This document shows, in pieces, positions 1-6,730 of a DNA stretch of 64,000 nucleotides. The DNA comes from Syntrophales bacterium (GTDB lineage: Bacteria > Desulfobacterota > Syntrophia > Syntrophales > UBA5619). The DNA is taken from NCBI GenBank assembly GCA_023229765.1, contig JALNYO010000001.1, positions 186,001-250,000 of the forward strand. The letters run 5' to 3'. The translations under genes and the position numbers were made by a program. How positions within the stretch are numbered: position 1 is the first letter of the stretch; every line of letters starts with the position of its first letter. The notes below the pieces were generated by a model that was not told the DNA's origin, did no database searches, and worked only from the letters and a program-made list of their open reading frames with translations.

Positions 1-48
1 CAATAACAAGACTATTAATAAACCTGATAGAATCAATTTTTTCTGCAT
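1..48 (-). CDS. Exported protein, N-terminal fragment at window edge
   Basis: Sixteen codons are visible, starting ATG at 48 and running off the left edge. A strong ribosome binding site GGAGGTAATGCT directly precedes the ATG. The visible residues MQKKLILSGLLIVLLL look like the start of a signal peptide or membrane anchor, in keeping with the run of small exported proteins that follows on the same strand. Function cannot be told. Confidence 0.6.
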   Translation of the reverse strand, partial: MQKKLILSGLLIVLLL

Positions 49-253
49 AGCATTACCTCCCACAAATAAATCATCTTTCCCGTTTTCCGGTATTCGATAA
101 CACGGCCACACGACATACCATCCCGGAAAAATATCAAGCGGGATTCCCCGGCCCATTGCCTACACCGTCCCTTGTGGTGATTTCCCCGCCTGGTGGCTCT
201 GGTGAAGCCGTATGTGTGATTGTTTGCCCCGAATATCCTGCCGAGCCTCCCAC

Positions 254-275
254 ATTTGCCCCAGGTTCAACGATC
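254..275. repeat. 22-bp direct repeat, copy 1
   Basis: The segment ATTTGCCCCAGGTTCAA plus NGATC recurs at 2,720-2,741 with a single difference. On the minus strand both copies would read E-P-G-A-N in one frame, so they may be remnants of a duplicated coding segment. Otherwise the 49-302 interval holds no gene I can support. Confidence 0.5.
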
Positions 276-302
276 CGGGGTGCGCTTGCTGCTCCCTATT
301 AC

Positions 303-686
303 CTAAAACAATTCGGCCAATATTTTATTAACCGTTTTACTGTCGGAAATTGCCATAAATTTCCGTCCATCTTTCAGGAAGGCGGCGAAAGCGACTTCTT
401 TTTTGTTTCCCCCAGCCAAAACACCCGCAAGCAAACCGAGTGGACCAAAGACGGCAGCGCCTAATGCGCCCCATGCAGCAGTTCCTATAAATTTCTTTTT
501 CGATTCTTCGTTGATAATTTCGATATGGTCAAAATCTTCCCGGATTGATAATGTTCCTTTTTTGTTTCCAAATGATCCGGAAAATGGAATTGATAGGTCC
601 CTTATCCTTAAATTATTATCAAAACAGCTTGAGCATAATTCATATTTGCCATTCGTTAAATCTCCGGCGACAATCTTGATGCCCAT
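303..686 (-). CDS. Small protein with glycine-rich hydrophobic hairpin
   Basis: A 127-residue protein of unknown function. The start is placed at the ATG at 686 because GGGGGG lies just upstream; an upstream in-frame ATG at 704 has no such site. Residues about 65-95 form a glycine/alanine-rich hydrophobic stretch (AAWGALGAAVFGPLGLLAG) typical of a membrane-inserting hairpin. The last 35 residues (KKEVAFAAFLKDGRKFMAI onward) look like a compact beta domain with a charged surface. There is no signal peptide. It is the last complete gene of a leftward run of small exported or membrane proteins in the element and is probably cargo. Confidence 0.6.
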   Translation of the reverse strand: MGIKIVAGDLTNGKYELCSSCFDNNLRIRDLSIPFSGSFGNKKGTLSIREDFDHIEIINEESKKKFIGTAAWGALGAAVFGPLGLLAGVLAGGNKKEVAFAAFLKDGRKFMAISDSKTVNKILAELF

Positions 687-750
687 AATAAGCCCCCCTA
701 TCAACCTTTTGAAGGTAAACTTTTCAGCTGTGCTTGCCTAGCACTATGTC

Positions 751-1206
751 CTACTTAATGTCATAATACATATATTCTTTCGCAAAATTACCCCAATCAT
801 GAAATTCAATCCTTTTGATACCAACTTTTTTTGCAGCATCCATCAATGATCTATCGTGAATTACCTTGTTGGCATTGTCAGCTTGAAAATTTACATTAAT
901 TTTCATTGTGCATTTATCATCGCCTATGAAAGTTATTTCTGTCGCAGTCCGAATATTTTTATCCGTAAGCCACTTATTTTCATAGTTAACAGTAAGTTGC
1001 TCCTTATGAAAAGCACCCTCATTAAAAACATCTTTACTTTGAGGCCGCTTAATCTCTTCGCGGTATTCCGGCTTTTGTTCTTTATTTGAAAAATGTAAAA
1101 CCCCGTCATCCCCTTCTTTTGACTGTATATTATTGGCAGCATTAAGGTTGCTGGAAACGAAGAAAATTAAAATAACTAATAATATTGAGCAGAAATGCTT
1201 CAGCAT
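751..1206 (-). CDS. Exported protein with DUF4124-like segment
   Basis: A 151-residue protein with a clear signal peptide (MLKHFCSILLVILIFFVSS, cleavage likely near SNLNAA). The mature N-terminus has EGDDGVLHFSNKEQKPEY, which resembles the short DUF4124 pattern (D-G-x-x-H-F-S/T-N/D) found at the start of many periplasmic proteins of proteobacteria. The rest is mixed alpha/beta with no recognised motif. The ATG at 1,206 is chosen because GGGGAGGGGTT precedes it; an upstream in-frame ATG at 1,230 would put eight residues before the signal peptide. Periplasmic location is inferred; the role is unknown. Confidence 0.65.
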   Translation of the reverse strand: MLKHFCSILLVILIFFVSSNLNAANNIQSKEGDDGVLHFSNKEQKPEYREEIKRPQSKDVFNEGAFHKEQLTVNYENKWLTDKNIRTATEITFIGDDKCTMKINVNFQADNANKVIHDRSLMDAAKKVGIKRIEFHDWGNFAKEYMYYDIK

Positions 1207-1251
1207 AACCCCTCCCCACAAATAAATCACGTTCCCCGCTTCATCGCCATA

Positions 1252-1422
1252 TTAGGCTTGCCATGTGTGACCGCATTTTGGACAAGCAGTTGGTTTTCTG
1301 CCCGCAAGTAATGACAGGAGACCGAAAGGAAAGAAGATAATTGAAACGATGATCTGCCAAGTATTAAAACCACCCTTGGTGGCCAGTCCGTTGCACTTCG
1401 GACAAGATAGTTGAGATGCCAT
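1252..1422 (-). CDS. 56-aa zinc-ribbon / membrane micro-protein
   Basis: A short gene, ATG at 1,422 to TAA at 1,252, with GGGGGT upstream. It encodes one zinc-binding knuckle C-P-K-C near residue 7, a hydrophobic segment (WQIIVSIIFFPFGLLSLLAG), then a second knuckle C-P-K-C-G-H at residues 47-52. The layout, half zinc ribbon then membrane or hydrophobic turn then half zinc ribbon, is repeated in the 120-aa product at 1,993-2,355. This shared architecture supports it being a real gene despite its size. The two CxxC pairs probably meet to form one zinc site. Function unknown. Confidence 0.7.
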   Translation of the reverse strand: MASQLSCPKCNGLATKGGFNTWQIIVSIIFFPFGLLSLLAGRKPTACPKCGHTWQA

Positions 1423-1449
1423 TTTTTACCCCCTTTATTTCCATGCTCC

Positions 1450-1953
1450 CTACCTCATGCCGGAAATGATCTGCAACGCCCTGATTGCCTCCTCAAGACC
1501 GATCTTATTGTCACCATTGACGTCCCATCGGGCGCGTTCCTGCAAGGCACCGTTTATGGCGGACTGGTCTAATTCCTGTTTCGTATAATAATTATAAGGT
1601 ATCGCCGCTGCTGTCGTGACGGTCGCAACCCACGCCCCTTGGTTGGCCCCTCCCAGGTCAATATCTAATAAATAGTAATCATCCTTGGTGATGGTCGCTG
1701 AAACGGTTACATGTGTACCGGCTACTATTAAATTCGTTAGATAATCTATGGTTGTGCCATCGCTCTTGATAAGGTGAACTATGAAATTAGATGAATTGGT
1801 GCGCGTGACCGTTAAATCGAATATATAAAGCCCAGGGCGCAATCGAAACAAACTTGTCACCGATTGGCCGCTGCCCGAAAAGCTCGCCATTGTTTCAGCG
1901 TAAAGTGGTGTAACGGTGAGAAGTAAAAGAAGAGCAATGATAATCTTTTTCAT
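1450..1953 (-). CDS. Exported protein with C-terminal dockerin-like EF-hand
   Basis: A 167-residue protein with an N-terminal signal peptide (MKKIIIALLLLLTVTPLYA) after an AAGGAGGGATT binding site. The middle (residues 25-110) is a beta-rich domain of unknown family, with many T, S and V residues. The C-terminus contains a calcium-loop pattern D-V-N-G-D-N-K-I-G-L-E-E-A-I followed by a helix ending IISGMR, which matches the single dockerin-like repeat found at the C-termini of many deltaproteobacterial exported proteins. Export to the periplasm or beyond is inferred. It is cargo in the mobile element, between zinc-ribbon genes. Confidence 0.7.
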   Translation of the reverse strand: MKKIIIALLLLLTVTPLYAETMASFSGSGQSVTSLFRLRPGLYIFDLTVTRTNSSNFIVHLIKSDGTTIDYLTNLIVAGTHVTVSATITKDDYYLLDIDLGGANQGAWVATVTTAAAIPYNYYTKQELDQSAINGALQERARWDVNGDNKIGLEEAIRALQIISGMR

Positions 1954-1992
1954 AATCCCTCCTTGTAAATAAATTACATGCCCCGCTTATCC

Positions 1993-2355
1993 TCAGAAGT
2001 CCCACGTCGAATTACAGTTCCCGCAATGGGCTTGCGTCAATCCTTCTTTCCTTGATAGCCCCGTGGCCAACATGGAAACACCAAAGGTCAGGAGCGCCCC
2101 TGTCACCTTCGCCCCGCTCACGCCCTTCTTTCGCTTAACAGGTCTGGTGTGGACAAATCCTTTCGTTTGGCAGTGGGGGCAGATATATTGGGGACTGATT
2201 GGGCCGTAAGCTTGCAGAAGTTTTTCGGCCTCGTATATTTCCTGTCTTTCCTGTAAGTGCCTTTCTTTTACCGGATCAGGTTTAATGTTTTTCTGGATAG
2301 CGTAAATAATCAAGACGATAATAACGCACCCAACAAAAGCAAGAGTATCTCGCAT
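1993..2355 (-). CDS. Membrane-anchored zinc-ribbon protein
   Basis: A 120-residue protein. Residues 5-21 form a single membrane segment (LAFVGCVIIVLIIYAI). Then come a charged region, a knuckle C-P-H-C near residue 58, a basic stretch and a glycine-rich hydrophobic segment (VTGALLTFGVSMLATGL), and a second knuckle C-G-N-C near residue 113. The CxxC/hydrophobic/CxxC layout is the same as in the 56-aa product at 1,252-1,422, suggesting a related family. No catalytic motif is seen. It is likely an inner-membrane protein encoded as element cargo. Confidence 0.65.
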   Translation of the reverse strand: MRDTLAFVGCVIIVLIIYAIQKNIKPDPVKERHLQERQEIYEAEKLLQAYGPISPQYICPHCQTKGFVHTRPVKRKKGVSGAKVTGALLTFGVSMLATGLSRKEGLTQAHCGNCNSTWDF

Positions 2356-2391
2356 CTTATCCCCTTTTCTCCGCCAGATTTCCCGGTATGC

Positions 2392-2676
2392 CTACCTGCA
2401 TTTATAGACTTCAAAGTTCACTTGCACCATATCTACCCCGATTGCTTTTGTGCTACTGGTAGATATAATCTTATAGGAATCTCCCCCGGCATTAAGTGTG
2501 TTCTGCTGGACACCCTGCATCATATTATAGGGCATTGCCTGCATATATTGACTCTTTATAAAGGAGCATTTAGTTGTATCTGATACCGACGACACCCTCC
2601 CCGATTCCGGGGTAATCTGTAACCCTCCGCACCCCATCAACCCCAACACCAAACAAACTACAACGATCTTTTTCAT
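2392..2676 (-). CDS. Small lipoprotein
   Basis: A 94-residue protein that begins MKKIVVVCLVLGLMGCGG, a textbook lipoprotein signal with lipobox L-G-L-M-G-C, so it should be lipidated and membrane anchored. The ATG at 2,676 has AAAGGAG upstream; the reading frame extends 20 codons further but without a binding site. The mature part (ESGRVSSVSDTTKCSFIKSQ onward) is polar and has a C-terminal cysteine pair region (VNFEVYKCR), possibly a disulfide with an earlier cysteine. No family recognised. It belongs to the leftward cargo run. Confidence 0.65.
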   Translation of the reverse strand: MKKIVVVCLVLGLMGCGGLQITPESGRVSSVSDTTKCSFIKSQYMQAMPYNMMQGVQQNTLNAGGDSYKIISTSSTKAIGVDMVQVNFEVYKCR

Positions 2677-2719
2677 AAAAGCTCCTTTCTGGTATGTGGG
2701 CTCCGTTCCCTCCTCGCAT

Positions 2720-2741
2720 ATTTGCCCCAGGTTCAAAGATC
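2720..2741. repeat. 22-bp direct repeat, copy 2
   Basis: Second copy of the sequence at 254-275, differing at one position. It lies 44 bp upstream of the lipoprotein start at 2,676 on that gene's strand. Confidence 0.5.
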
Positions 2742-2863
2742 ATCATCGGCGTGACCATTCGGTTATTCGGTTGAGGGGGTTCCCGCTACAGTTACTCTTT
2801 TTATTTCTACTTGCAAAAACCCCGGATTTCTCCAGGGTCCTTTCCGGTATCACGGCTAAACTT

Positions 2864-3592
2864 TTACTGAACTACGAGATTTGTAATGCTACAACTTGTT
2901 TTCGCCGCCTGCGAATGGATGAAACCCATATTGAAGTCATGAACTCCTTTGCTTTTGCCTGGTTCAACGACCTCGTATATTACCCTGCTATTACTGTCTA
3001 TTTTTGTGCCGCTATTGGAATAATGCTCGCATGTCAATTCTATATCCTTTACAGCCCGGTTGCTTTTGTTTTCAAAGGTTGCATTAACCAACATCACATT
3101 GTCAAACCCACTCTTGTGCCAGCTCAGTTTTTTGATTTTTACTTGTTCTTTTACTTGTCGTTCTATATCAGCGGCACTGGGCTTCGATGGTGTGGAAGAT
3201 GGGGAATTGCTGTTTTGTGAGAACAACGCTCCGATGATTCCAATCACAATAAGCACCAGAATAAGTCCACCGCAGCCTATTGACTTAGCTTTTATCTTGG
3301 CCCCACACTTTGGGCAAGAATCTGCTTTTGCGCTAACATCGTTCCCGCATTCCTTGCATTTCATTAATGCCATTCGCGTCTCCTTTCGCTTATTATTGGA
3401 GGTATCCTTGAAGACCAAAGCATTGAAAATATAGCACATAAAGATTGGAATGATAAAAATAGGTAAAAATATATATAAGACAGCCACCATGAACCCAGGA
3501 ATACGGGTAATACTGAATTCTAACGAGTCAAGTATTACGTAATAGACGATAATTGCCAGGATCGTGGTTATGGTGATTATGGCTTTCTTCAT
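2864..3592 (-). CDS. Zinc-ribbon membrane protein with possible internal start
   Basis: A 242-residue reading frame. Residues 3-24 and 31-60 are membrane segments. Residues 74-98 (MALMKCKECG... SCPKCG) are a classical zinc ribbon with two CxxC pairs, followed by a glycine-rich membrane segment (GCGGLILVLIVIGIIGAL) and a soluble C-terminal domain of about 110 residues. Zinc-ribbon proteins of this kind normally begin at the ribbon, and an AAAGGAG site sits just before the internal ATG at 3,373. So either the protein is a fusion with a two-helix membrane module, or two products are made. The outer start at 3,592 has GGAAGAGC. Function unknown; the C-terminal domain probably faces the periplasm. 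Confidence 0.7.
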   Translation of the reverse strand: MKKAIITITTILAIIVYYVILDSLEFSITRIPGFMVAVLYIFLPIFIIPIFMCYIFNALVFKDTSNNKRKETRMALMKCKECGNDVSAKADSCPKCGAKIKAKSIGCGGLILVLIVIGIIGALFSQNSNSPSSTPSKPSAADIERQVKEQVKIKKLSWHKSGFDNVMLVNATFENKSNRAVKDIELTCEHYSNSGTKIDSNSRVIYEVVEPGKSKGVHDFNMGFIHSQAAKTSCSITNLVVQ

Positions 3593-3722
3593 GCTCTTCC
3601 TTATTTTTGAGTCGAGTAGAGCGATTTCTTCCGATCAAACATCATAAACATAAAAACCCCGCACTCTTTTTATGAGCCACGGAGTTCGAGAATCAATCCA
3701 TTCATGTCAGCCTCTTTGCCGC

Positions 3723-3751
3723 TTGAAGGTTTATGTTCTTTTCTGTAAACT
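3723..3751 (+). promoter_or_regulatory. Candidate promoter for the XRE repressor
   Basis: TTGAAG (3,723-3,728) and TAAACT (3,746-3,751) are separated by 17 bp. The palindrome at 3,751-3,768 begins at the last base of the -10 box, which fits repression by steric block. Confidence 0.4.
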
Positions 3752-3768
3752 GTAAAAAGAATTTTACA
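3751..3768. promoter_or_regulatory. Palindromic candidate operator
   Basis: TGTAAAA-AGAA-TTTTACA is a perfect 7-bp inverted repeat with a 4-bp spacer, about 100 bp ahead of the XRE-type regulator and overlapping the end of its candidate promoter. XRE repressors usually bind such sites as dimers and control their own gene. The site lies in the space between the leftward cargo genes and the rightward regulator, so both directions could be affected. Confidence 0.45.
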
Positions 3769-3869
3769 CGCTTTATGCAGCGGATGCACCATTTATAAAT
3801 CCTTTGTTGTCATTAGTCAACAGAATATCCCTCCCGCTTCTGTTAAGCTCCTTCTCGCGGGAGGCGAAC

Positions 3870-4127
3870 TTGACGATCGAAGAGGCATTTGGGGAAGTAA
3901 TCAGGGATATCAGGAAAGCAAAGCAAATCTCCCAAGAAACACTTGCTGATGCAAGCAATCTTGATAGGAGCTTTATTTCCCTCTTGGAATGCGGCCATAA
4001 GCAACCGTCCCTGGTCACGATTTTTCAGCTCGCAAAAGCTTTTAACGTTTCCGCATCAAATATTATGTTTCTTGTTGAAGAGAAAATAAAAAAAATAGGT
4101 GGGGACAATAAAGGCAGAAATATTTGA
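3870..4127 (+). CDS. XRE-family helix-turn-helix repressor
   Basis: An 85-residue DNA-binding protein. The XRE/Cro-type HTH spans nearly the whole product: I-R-K-A-K-Q-I-S-Q-E-T-L-A then LDRSFISLLECGHKQPSLVT, with the usual S-Q-E-x-L-A turn and E-x-G-x-x-x-P-S pattern. A TTG start at 3,870 is preferred because GGGAGGCGAAC lies just before it; the frame stays open further upstream without a binding site. It is one of only two rightward genes in the element, divergent from the cargo operon, with a palindrome in front. The position and type suggest the element's lysogeny-style or master repressor. This role is inferred. Confidence 0.8.
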   Translation: MTIEEAFGEVIRDIRKAKQISQETLADASNLDRSFISLLECGHKQPSLVTIFQLAKAFNVSASNIMFLVEEKIKKIGGDNKGRNI

Positions 4128-4260
4128 TGGTCGTATTTGCCCTCTCCGTAGAAGGTTCCCGCAAATCAAGCCTATGCTGTTTCCGTTCTTCGTTCATTGC
4201 GCCGCGCCCATCAGCGAGTATGGTGCATCTTGCCACGGTGTCAAATGATCTACTTTGGAT

Positions 4261-4289
4261 TTGTTTATGGTTGACGACTTAAATATAAT
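4261..4289 (+). promoter_or_regulatory. Candidate promoter
   Basis: TTGTTT (4,261-4,266) and a perfect TATAAT (4,284-4,289) are spaced 17 bp apart, about 95 bp before the small gene at 4,385. Confidence 0.45.
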
Positions 4290-4384
4290 ATTCCCCCATC
4301 AAAAAGCGTACAGTCTTCACTATTACCAGCCATACTGTTCCGTTTCCTGATCCACAATAGTTCCTTAATAAAAGGAGATTGAAA

Positions 4385-4633
4385 ATGAAAAAGGTTATAA
4401 AAAGAACTGTTGGTAATTTCAAAGCCAGAACTGCCGATGGGGAAATCATCACAATAATGATCATACAAGAATTTATCATCGGTGCTCTCGCATTTGGTGA
4501 TACCATACGGCAGGAATCACCAGGGGATAAGCAATTTGTTACATCAAATGGTAGGCAAGTCAATGAGATTGACGAAAATACCTACGATGTATTTAGTGAT
4601 ACCGGCAGTAAATATAGGGTTACTCGGATATAA
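4385..4633 (+). CDS. Hypothetical 82-aa element protein
   Basis: Starts at the ATG at 4,385, seven bases after AAGGAG. It encodes a small beta-rich protein without signal peptide or membrane segment: a basic N-terminus (MKKVIKRTVGNFKAR), a hydrophobic strand (IITIMIIQEFIIGALAF), then polar residues ending YDVFSDTGSKYRVTRI. No family recognised. It has its own good promoter and lies after the XRE regulator. Its last 14 bases overlap the end of the convergent gene at 4,620. Confidence 0.55.
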   Translation: MKKVIKRTVGNFKARTADGEIITIMIIQEFIIGALAFGDTIRQESPGDKQFVTSNGRQVNEIDENTYDVFSDTGSKYRVTRI

Positions 4634-4814
4634 CCCGTTTTACCGACTCTCCGTCCATATCAAATTCTGTATGCATAAGGCTATGCCTTCCGCATGTATG
4701 TATAGGCTCGCCATAATAATCCCATTTGAGTACGCCACCGTTCAATTCCGGGGCTTCTCCCAGAAAAAACAGATGAGTTGACGTTGCTTCTAAATCGCAA
4801 AAACTGCATTTCAT
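4620..4814 (-). CDS. Small cysteine-containing hypothetical protein
   Basis: A 64-residue protein beginning MKCSFCDLEAT. The start at 4,814 is favoured by GGGAGGG upstream and because the CxxC pair is then N-terminal. A second cysteine with histidines (IHTCGRHSLMH) may complete a metal site of C-x2-C plus C/H type. No family recognised. It is the first of a leftward series of small phage-like genes and converges on the gene at 4,385. Confidence 0.5.
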   Translation of the reverse strand: MKCSFCDLEATSTHLFFLGEAPELNGGVLKWDYYGEPIHTCGRHSLMHTEFDMDGESVKRVISE

Positions 4815-4847
4815 AACCTCTAACCCTCCCTTAACTTTTCTCACCAT

Positions 4848-5153
4848 CTATTTCACCAAATTCAGCGGAGGCCGGGAAGGTGCAAACTTTCCTGATCCCG
4901 CAGCCTTGGCCTTTTCTTCCGCGCCCGCCTTCTTGCCCGCCTCACCTGCTTTGGGATGACAATAAGGTGCCGCGCTTATGGCCATCCTTAAGCGCCTTCG
5001 CGGATCTTCTGCCGGATCGCGCATTATTCGCAGCATGAATTCTAAGGGTGTCAAGTTTTCGGCTGCCGCTGCCACCGCTATGTCCTCTTGAGGGTTTTTG
5101 TTCTTTGCTCCCCGTGGTCGTCCTGACCCCACTCGTAAACCTCCGTGTCCCAT
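4848..5153 (-). CDS. Phage-type protein with G-x-G-R-P-x-G-x-K-N N-terminus
   Basis: A 101-residue protein beginning MGHGGLRVGSGRPRGAKNKN, a signature of small phage-borne proteins near terminase genes. A helix follows (NLTPLEFMLRIMRDP), then R-R-R-L-R-M-A-I-S-A-A-P-Y-C-H-P, the pattern seen in these proteins before a lysine/alanine-rich tail. GGAGGTTCAATCAA precedes the ATG. It may be a DNA-binding accessory of packaging, possibly a diverged small terminase. This is family resemblance only, with no known activity. Confidence 0.55.
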   Translation of the reverse strand: MGHGGLRVGSGRPRGAKNKNPQEDIAVAAAAENLTPLEFMLRIMRDPAEDPRRRLRMAISAAPYCHPKAGEAGKKAGAEEKAKAAGSGKFAPSRPPLNLVK

Positions 5154-5305
5154 TTGATTGAACCTCCTACTTATTGATTTTGCAACTCACTAAAACTTGA
5201 TTAAAAAAGCCGTGGCAGGAAAAAAATCTGCGCGTAATACCAGACGAGGTTTCACGGTTTTCGATGCCCCAGAGACTGAGGCCGTAGGGGTGGTCTCTTA
5301 TTAAT

Positions 5306-5590
5306 TCAATCACTTACATCATCAATCCGTGGTTCGGGTGCATCAAATCGCCACCAAGCAAACGGCATATCACCGGGGGGGTGCATCTTCATCCAATCAG
5401 TCGTGATTTCATCTTTCACGGTGTCCCATATAGCTTTTAAATCAGCATCCCTGCCAGAGAGTAAAAAAACATCACATCTATCCTCTTCAGGAAAAGGCCC
5501 GTCATAATTACCTGTTTCAAAGTAGAACCTAAGCGCCGGGGATATTGTCGGCATCATCGCCCGTTTTCGTCGTGTCCTATTTGTGGGCAT
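5306..5590 (-). CDS. Phage-type protein, MPTxRTRR family (1)
   Basis: A 94-residue protein beginning MPTNRTRRKR, after GGAGGCGAAAA. The C-terminal part has P-P-G-D-M-P-F-A-W-W-R-F-D-A-P-E-P-R, a pattern seen in small genes flanking phage terminases. It overlaps the end of the preceding gene by 14 bp, so the two are probably translated together, and the two proteins share the N-terminal motif MPTxRTRRxR. Function unknown. Confidence 0.6.
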   Translation of the reverse strand: MPTNRTRRKRAMMPTISPALRFYFETGNYDGPFPEEDRCDVFLLSGRDADLKAIWDTVKDEITTDWMKMHPPGDMPFAWWRFDAPEPRIDDVSD

Positions 5591-6005
5591 TTTTCGCCTC
5601 CATTTCCCAGGCTTCAAGCAAACCCAGGCGTTTTAAATATTCATAATTACTCTCATAAATGTCGCTAATGTTAAGTTGCGGGGGTTCTGGGCTATATTTT
5701 GCACCCCACCATTCATGAGTGCCGATTTTCAAACGTGGTGACTTTTGCGCCAATTCTCCCCAGTATTGACGTGGCCGTTGGAAAGGTCTGTTGCGCTCCC
5801 GGTTCTGTTCCAAGTAAGTGGCCATGATCTCCTTATGGTGCGCCTTCCAGAATGCCAGCGAATCTTTCCCCACCCATGGCGATTGACTCCCGGTTCCAAT
5901 AGTGCGCGGAATAAATTGCAATATTGTGCAATGCCACCTGATCCAAGAGATAATATCGCCACCTCCGATCCGTCCCCTTGTGCGTCGTGTTCGTGTCGTC
6001 GGCAT
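5577..6005 (-). CDS. Phage-type protein, MPTxRTRR family (2)
   Basis: A 142-residue protein beginning MPTTRTRRTRGRIGGG. It is rich in tryptophan and aromatic residues in the middle and ends Y-E-Y-L-K-R-L-G-L-L-E-A-W-E, a short motif common in terminase-adjacent phage proteins. Its ATG overlaps the stop of the small terminase gene (TAATG), and its own end overlaps the next gene by 14 bp, so this is a tightly coupled set of three genes. Function unknown; involvement in packaging or capsid redirection is conjecture from context. Confidence 0.6.
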   Translation of the reverse strand: MPTTRTRRTRGRIGGGDIISWIRWHCTILQFIPRTIGTGSQSPWVGKDSLAFWKAHHKEIMATYLEQNRERNRPFQRPRQYWGELAQKSPRLKIGTHEWWGAKYSPEPPQLNISDIYESNYEYLKRLGLLEAWEMEAKNAHK

Positions 6006-6313
6006 TAGCTACCCCCTGGTGGCCGCCCAGCCTTGTCGCGGAGCGGCTCTAAATCCAAATTCAAGTGTTTCAGCGCCATCAAGAATTGACTGCGTGAATC
6101 TCTAATGACAGAAAGTAATGGATGAGCCTTGATCCCGCCCCGATCCCCTCCCACCGTAAGACCTTCTATATCAACTTGTGCCATGGCCTTTTCCATCTGG
6201 TCTTTGGCCTCCATTCCCGCCTGTAGGATCGCAATACCGTGATCATCGTAAATCCCATAATCTTTCTGGATTGAATTTTTAAGTTTTGCCGATTCTTTTG
6301 ATAACTTTTTCAC
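6005..6313 (-). CDS. P27-family terminase small subunit
   Basis: A 102-residue protein with a helical N-terminus, then G-G-I-K-A-H-P-L-L-S-V-I-R-D-S-R-S-Q-F and L-M-A-L-K-H-L-N-L-D. This is the hallmark of P27-type small terminases (H-P-x-x-x-x-x-R-D-x-x-x-x-F, then a helix and L-x-L). It starts at GTG 6,313 after AGGAGG. Small terminases recognise phage DNA and hand it to the large terminase for packaging. No large terminase gene is visible in the window. In satellite islands an own small subunit redirects a helper phage's packaging machine; that role is inferred here. Confidence 0.7.
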   Translation of the reverse strand: MKKLSKESAKLKNSIQKDYGIYDDHGIAILQAGMEAKDQMEKAMAQVDIEGLTVGGDRGGIKAHPLLSVIRDSRSQFLMALKHLNLDLEPLRDKAGRPPGGS

Positions 6314-6440
6314 TGTTTTTTACCTCCTATTTTCTGGCAACCAAGAAAAAACTTGATTGCGCCGAAGCTACACGGCCAATCCGGTTGGTGGTTATGAAGC
6401 GTGAAAGAATACCTATGCCCCCGTTATCATTATGTATTTA

Positions 6441-6620
6441 TCAATAACTTGCATCATCACCGCACCAAATTTTCCACCTGGTCAAGGTCGGCCATCGGTT
6501 CGCCTGAAGCCATCGCAATAGCTGGAGCTGGAGCTGTCGATTGATAAGGGCTTGGCGGCGTTCGTGCTCCTGCTGCTGCCTTCTGGCCTCTGCCTGGTCG
6601 TCGGTTATATCCTGGTTCAT
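6441..6620 (-). CDS. Glutamine/arginine-rich small protein
   Basis: A 59-residue protein from ATG 6,620 with AAGGAG ten bases upstream. The N-terminal half is a likely charged helix or coiled coil (DDQAEARRQQQEHERRQAL) followed by a tryptophan-rich tail (LLRWLQANRWPTLTRWKIW). Its start overlaps the stop of a 27-codon frame (TAATG). No family recognised. Confidence 0.45.
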   Translation of the reverse strand: MNQDITDDQAEARRQQQEHERRQALINRQLQLQLLRWLQANRWPTLTRWKIWCGDDASY

Positions 6621-6703
6621 TATTGTGTTTCTCCTTGCCATTCTAAGCCGCCCCCCATTGCCTGAATTGCTTCGCCGTCCGTCAATCCGCCGTCAATCGT
6701 CAT
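6620..6703 (-). CDS. 27-aa coupled micro-ORF
   Basis: ATG at 6,703 after GGGAG, TAA overlapping the next ATG (TAATG). The product is MTIDGGLTDGEAIQAMGGG plus eight residues. It is supported mainly by the coupling pattern, which recurs between several genes here. Confidence 0.35.
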   Translation of the reverse strand: MTIDGGLTDGEAIQAMGGGLEWQGETQ

Positions 6704-6730
6704 GATCGCCAAGCTCCCGCGTAGCTATTT

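Noticed and set aside
2570..2758. A 62-codon minus-strand frame overlapping the lipoprotein gene
   Set aside because: It overlaps a better supported gene in another frame and owes its start to the 22-bp repeat; no binding site.
3649..3674. CATAAAAA...TTTTTATG inverted repeat upstream of the 242-aa gene
   Set aside because: The stem is only A-T pairs apart from the ends and has no T-run of its own outside it, so it is not a convincing terminator or operator.
5159..5305. A 48-codon minus-strand GTG frame between two phage-type genes
   Set aside because: No good ribosome binding site, and the product has no domain-like features.
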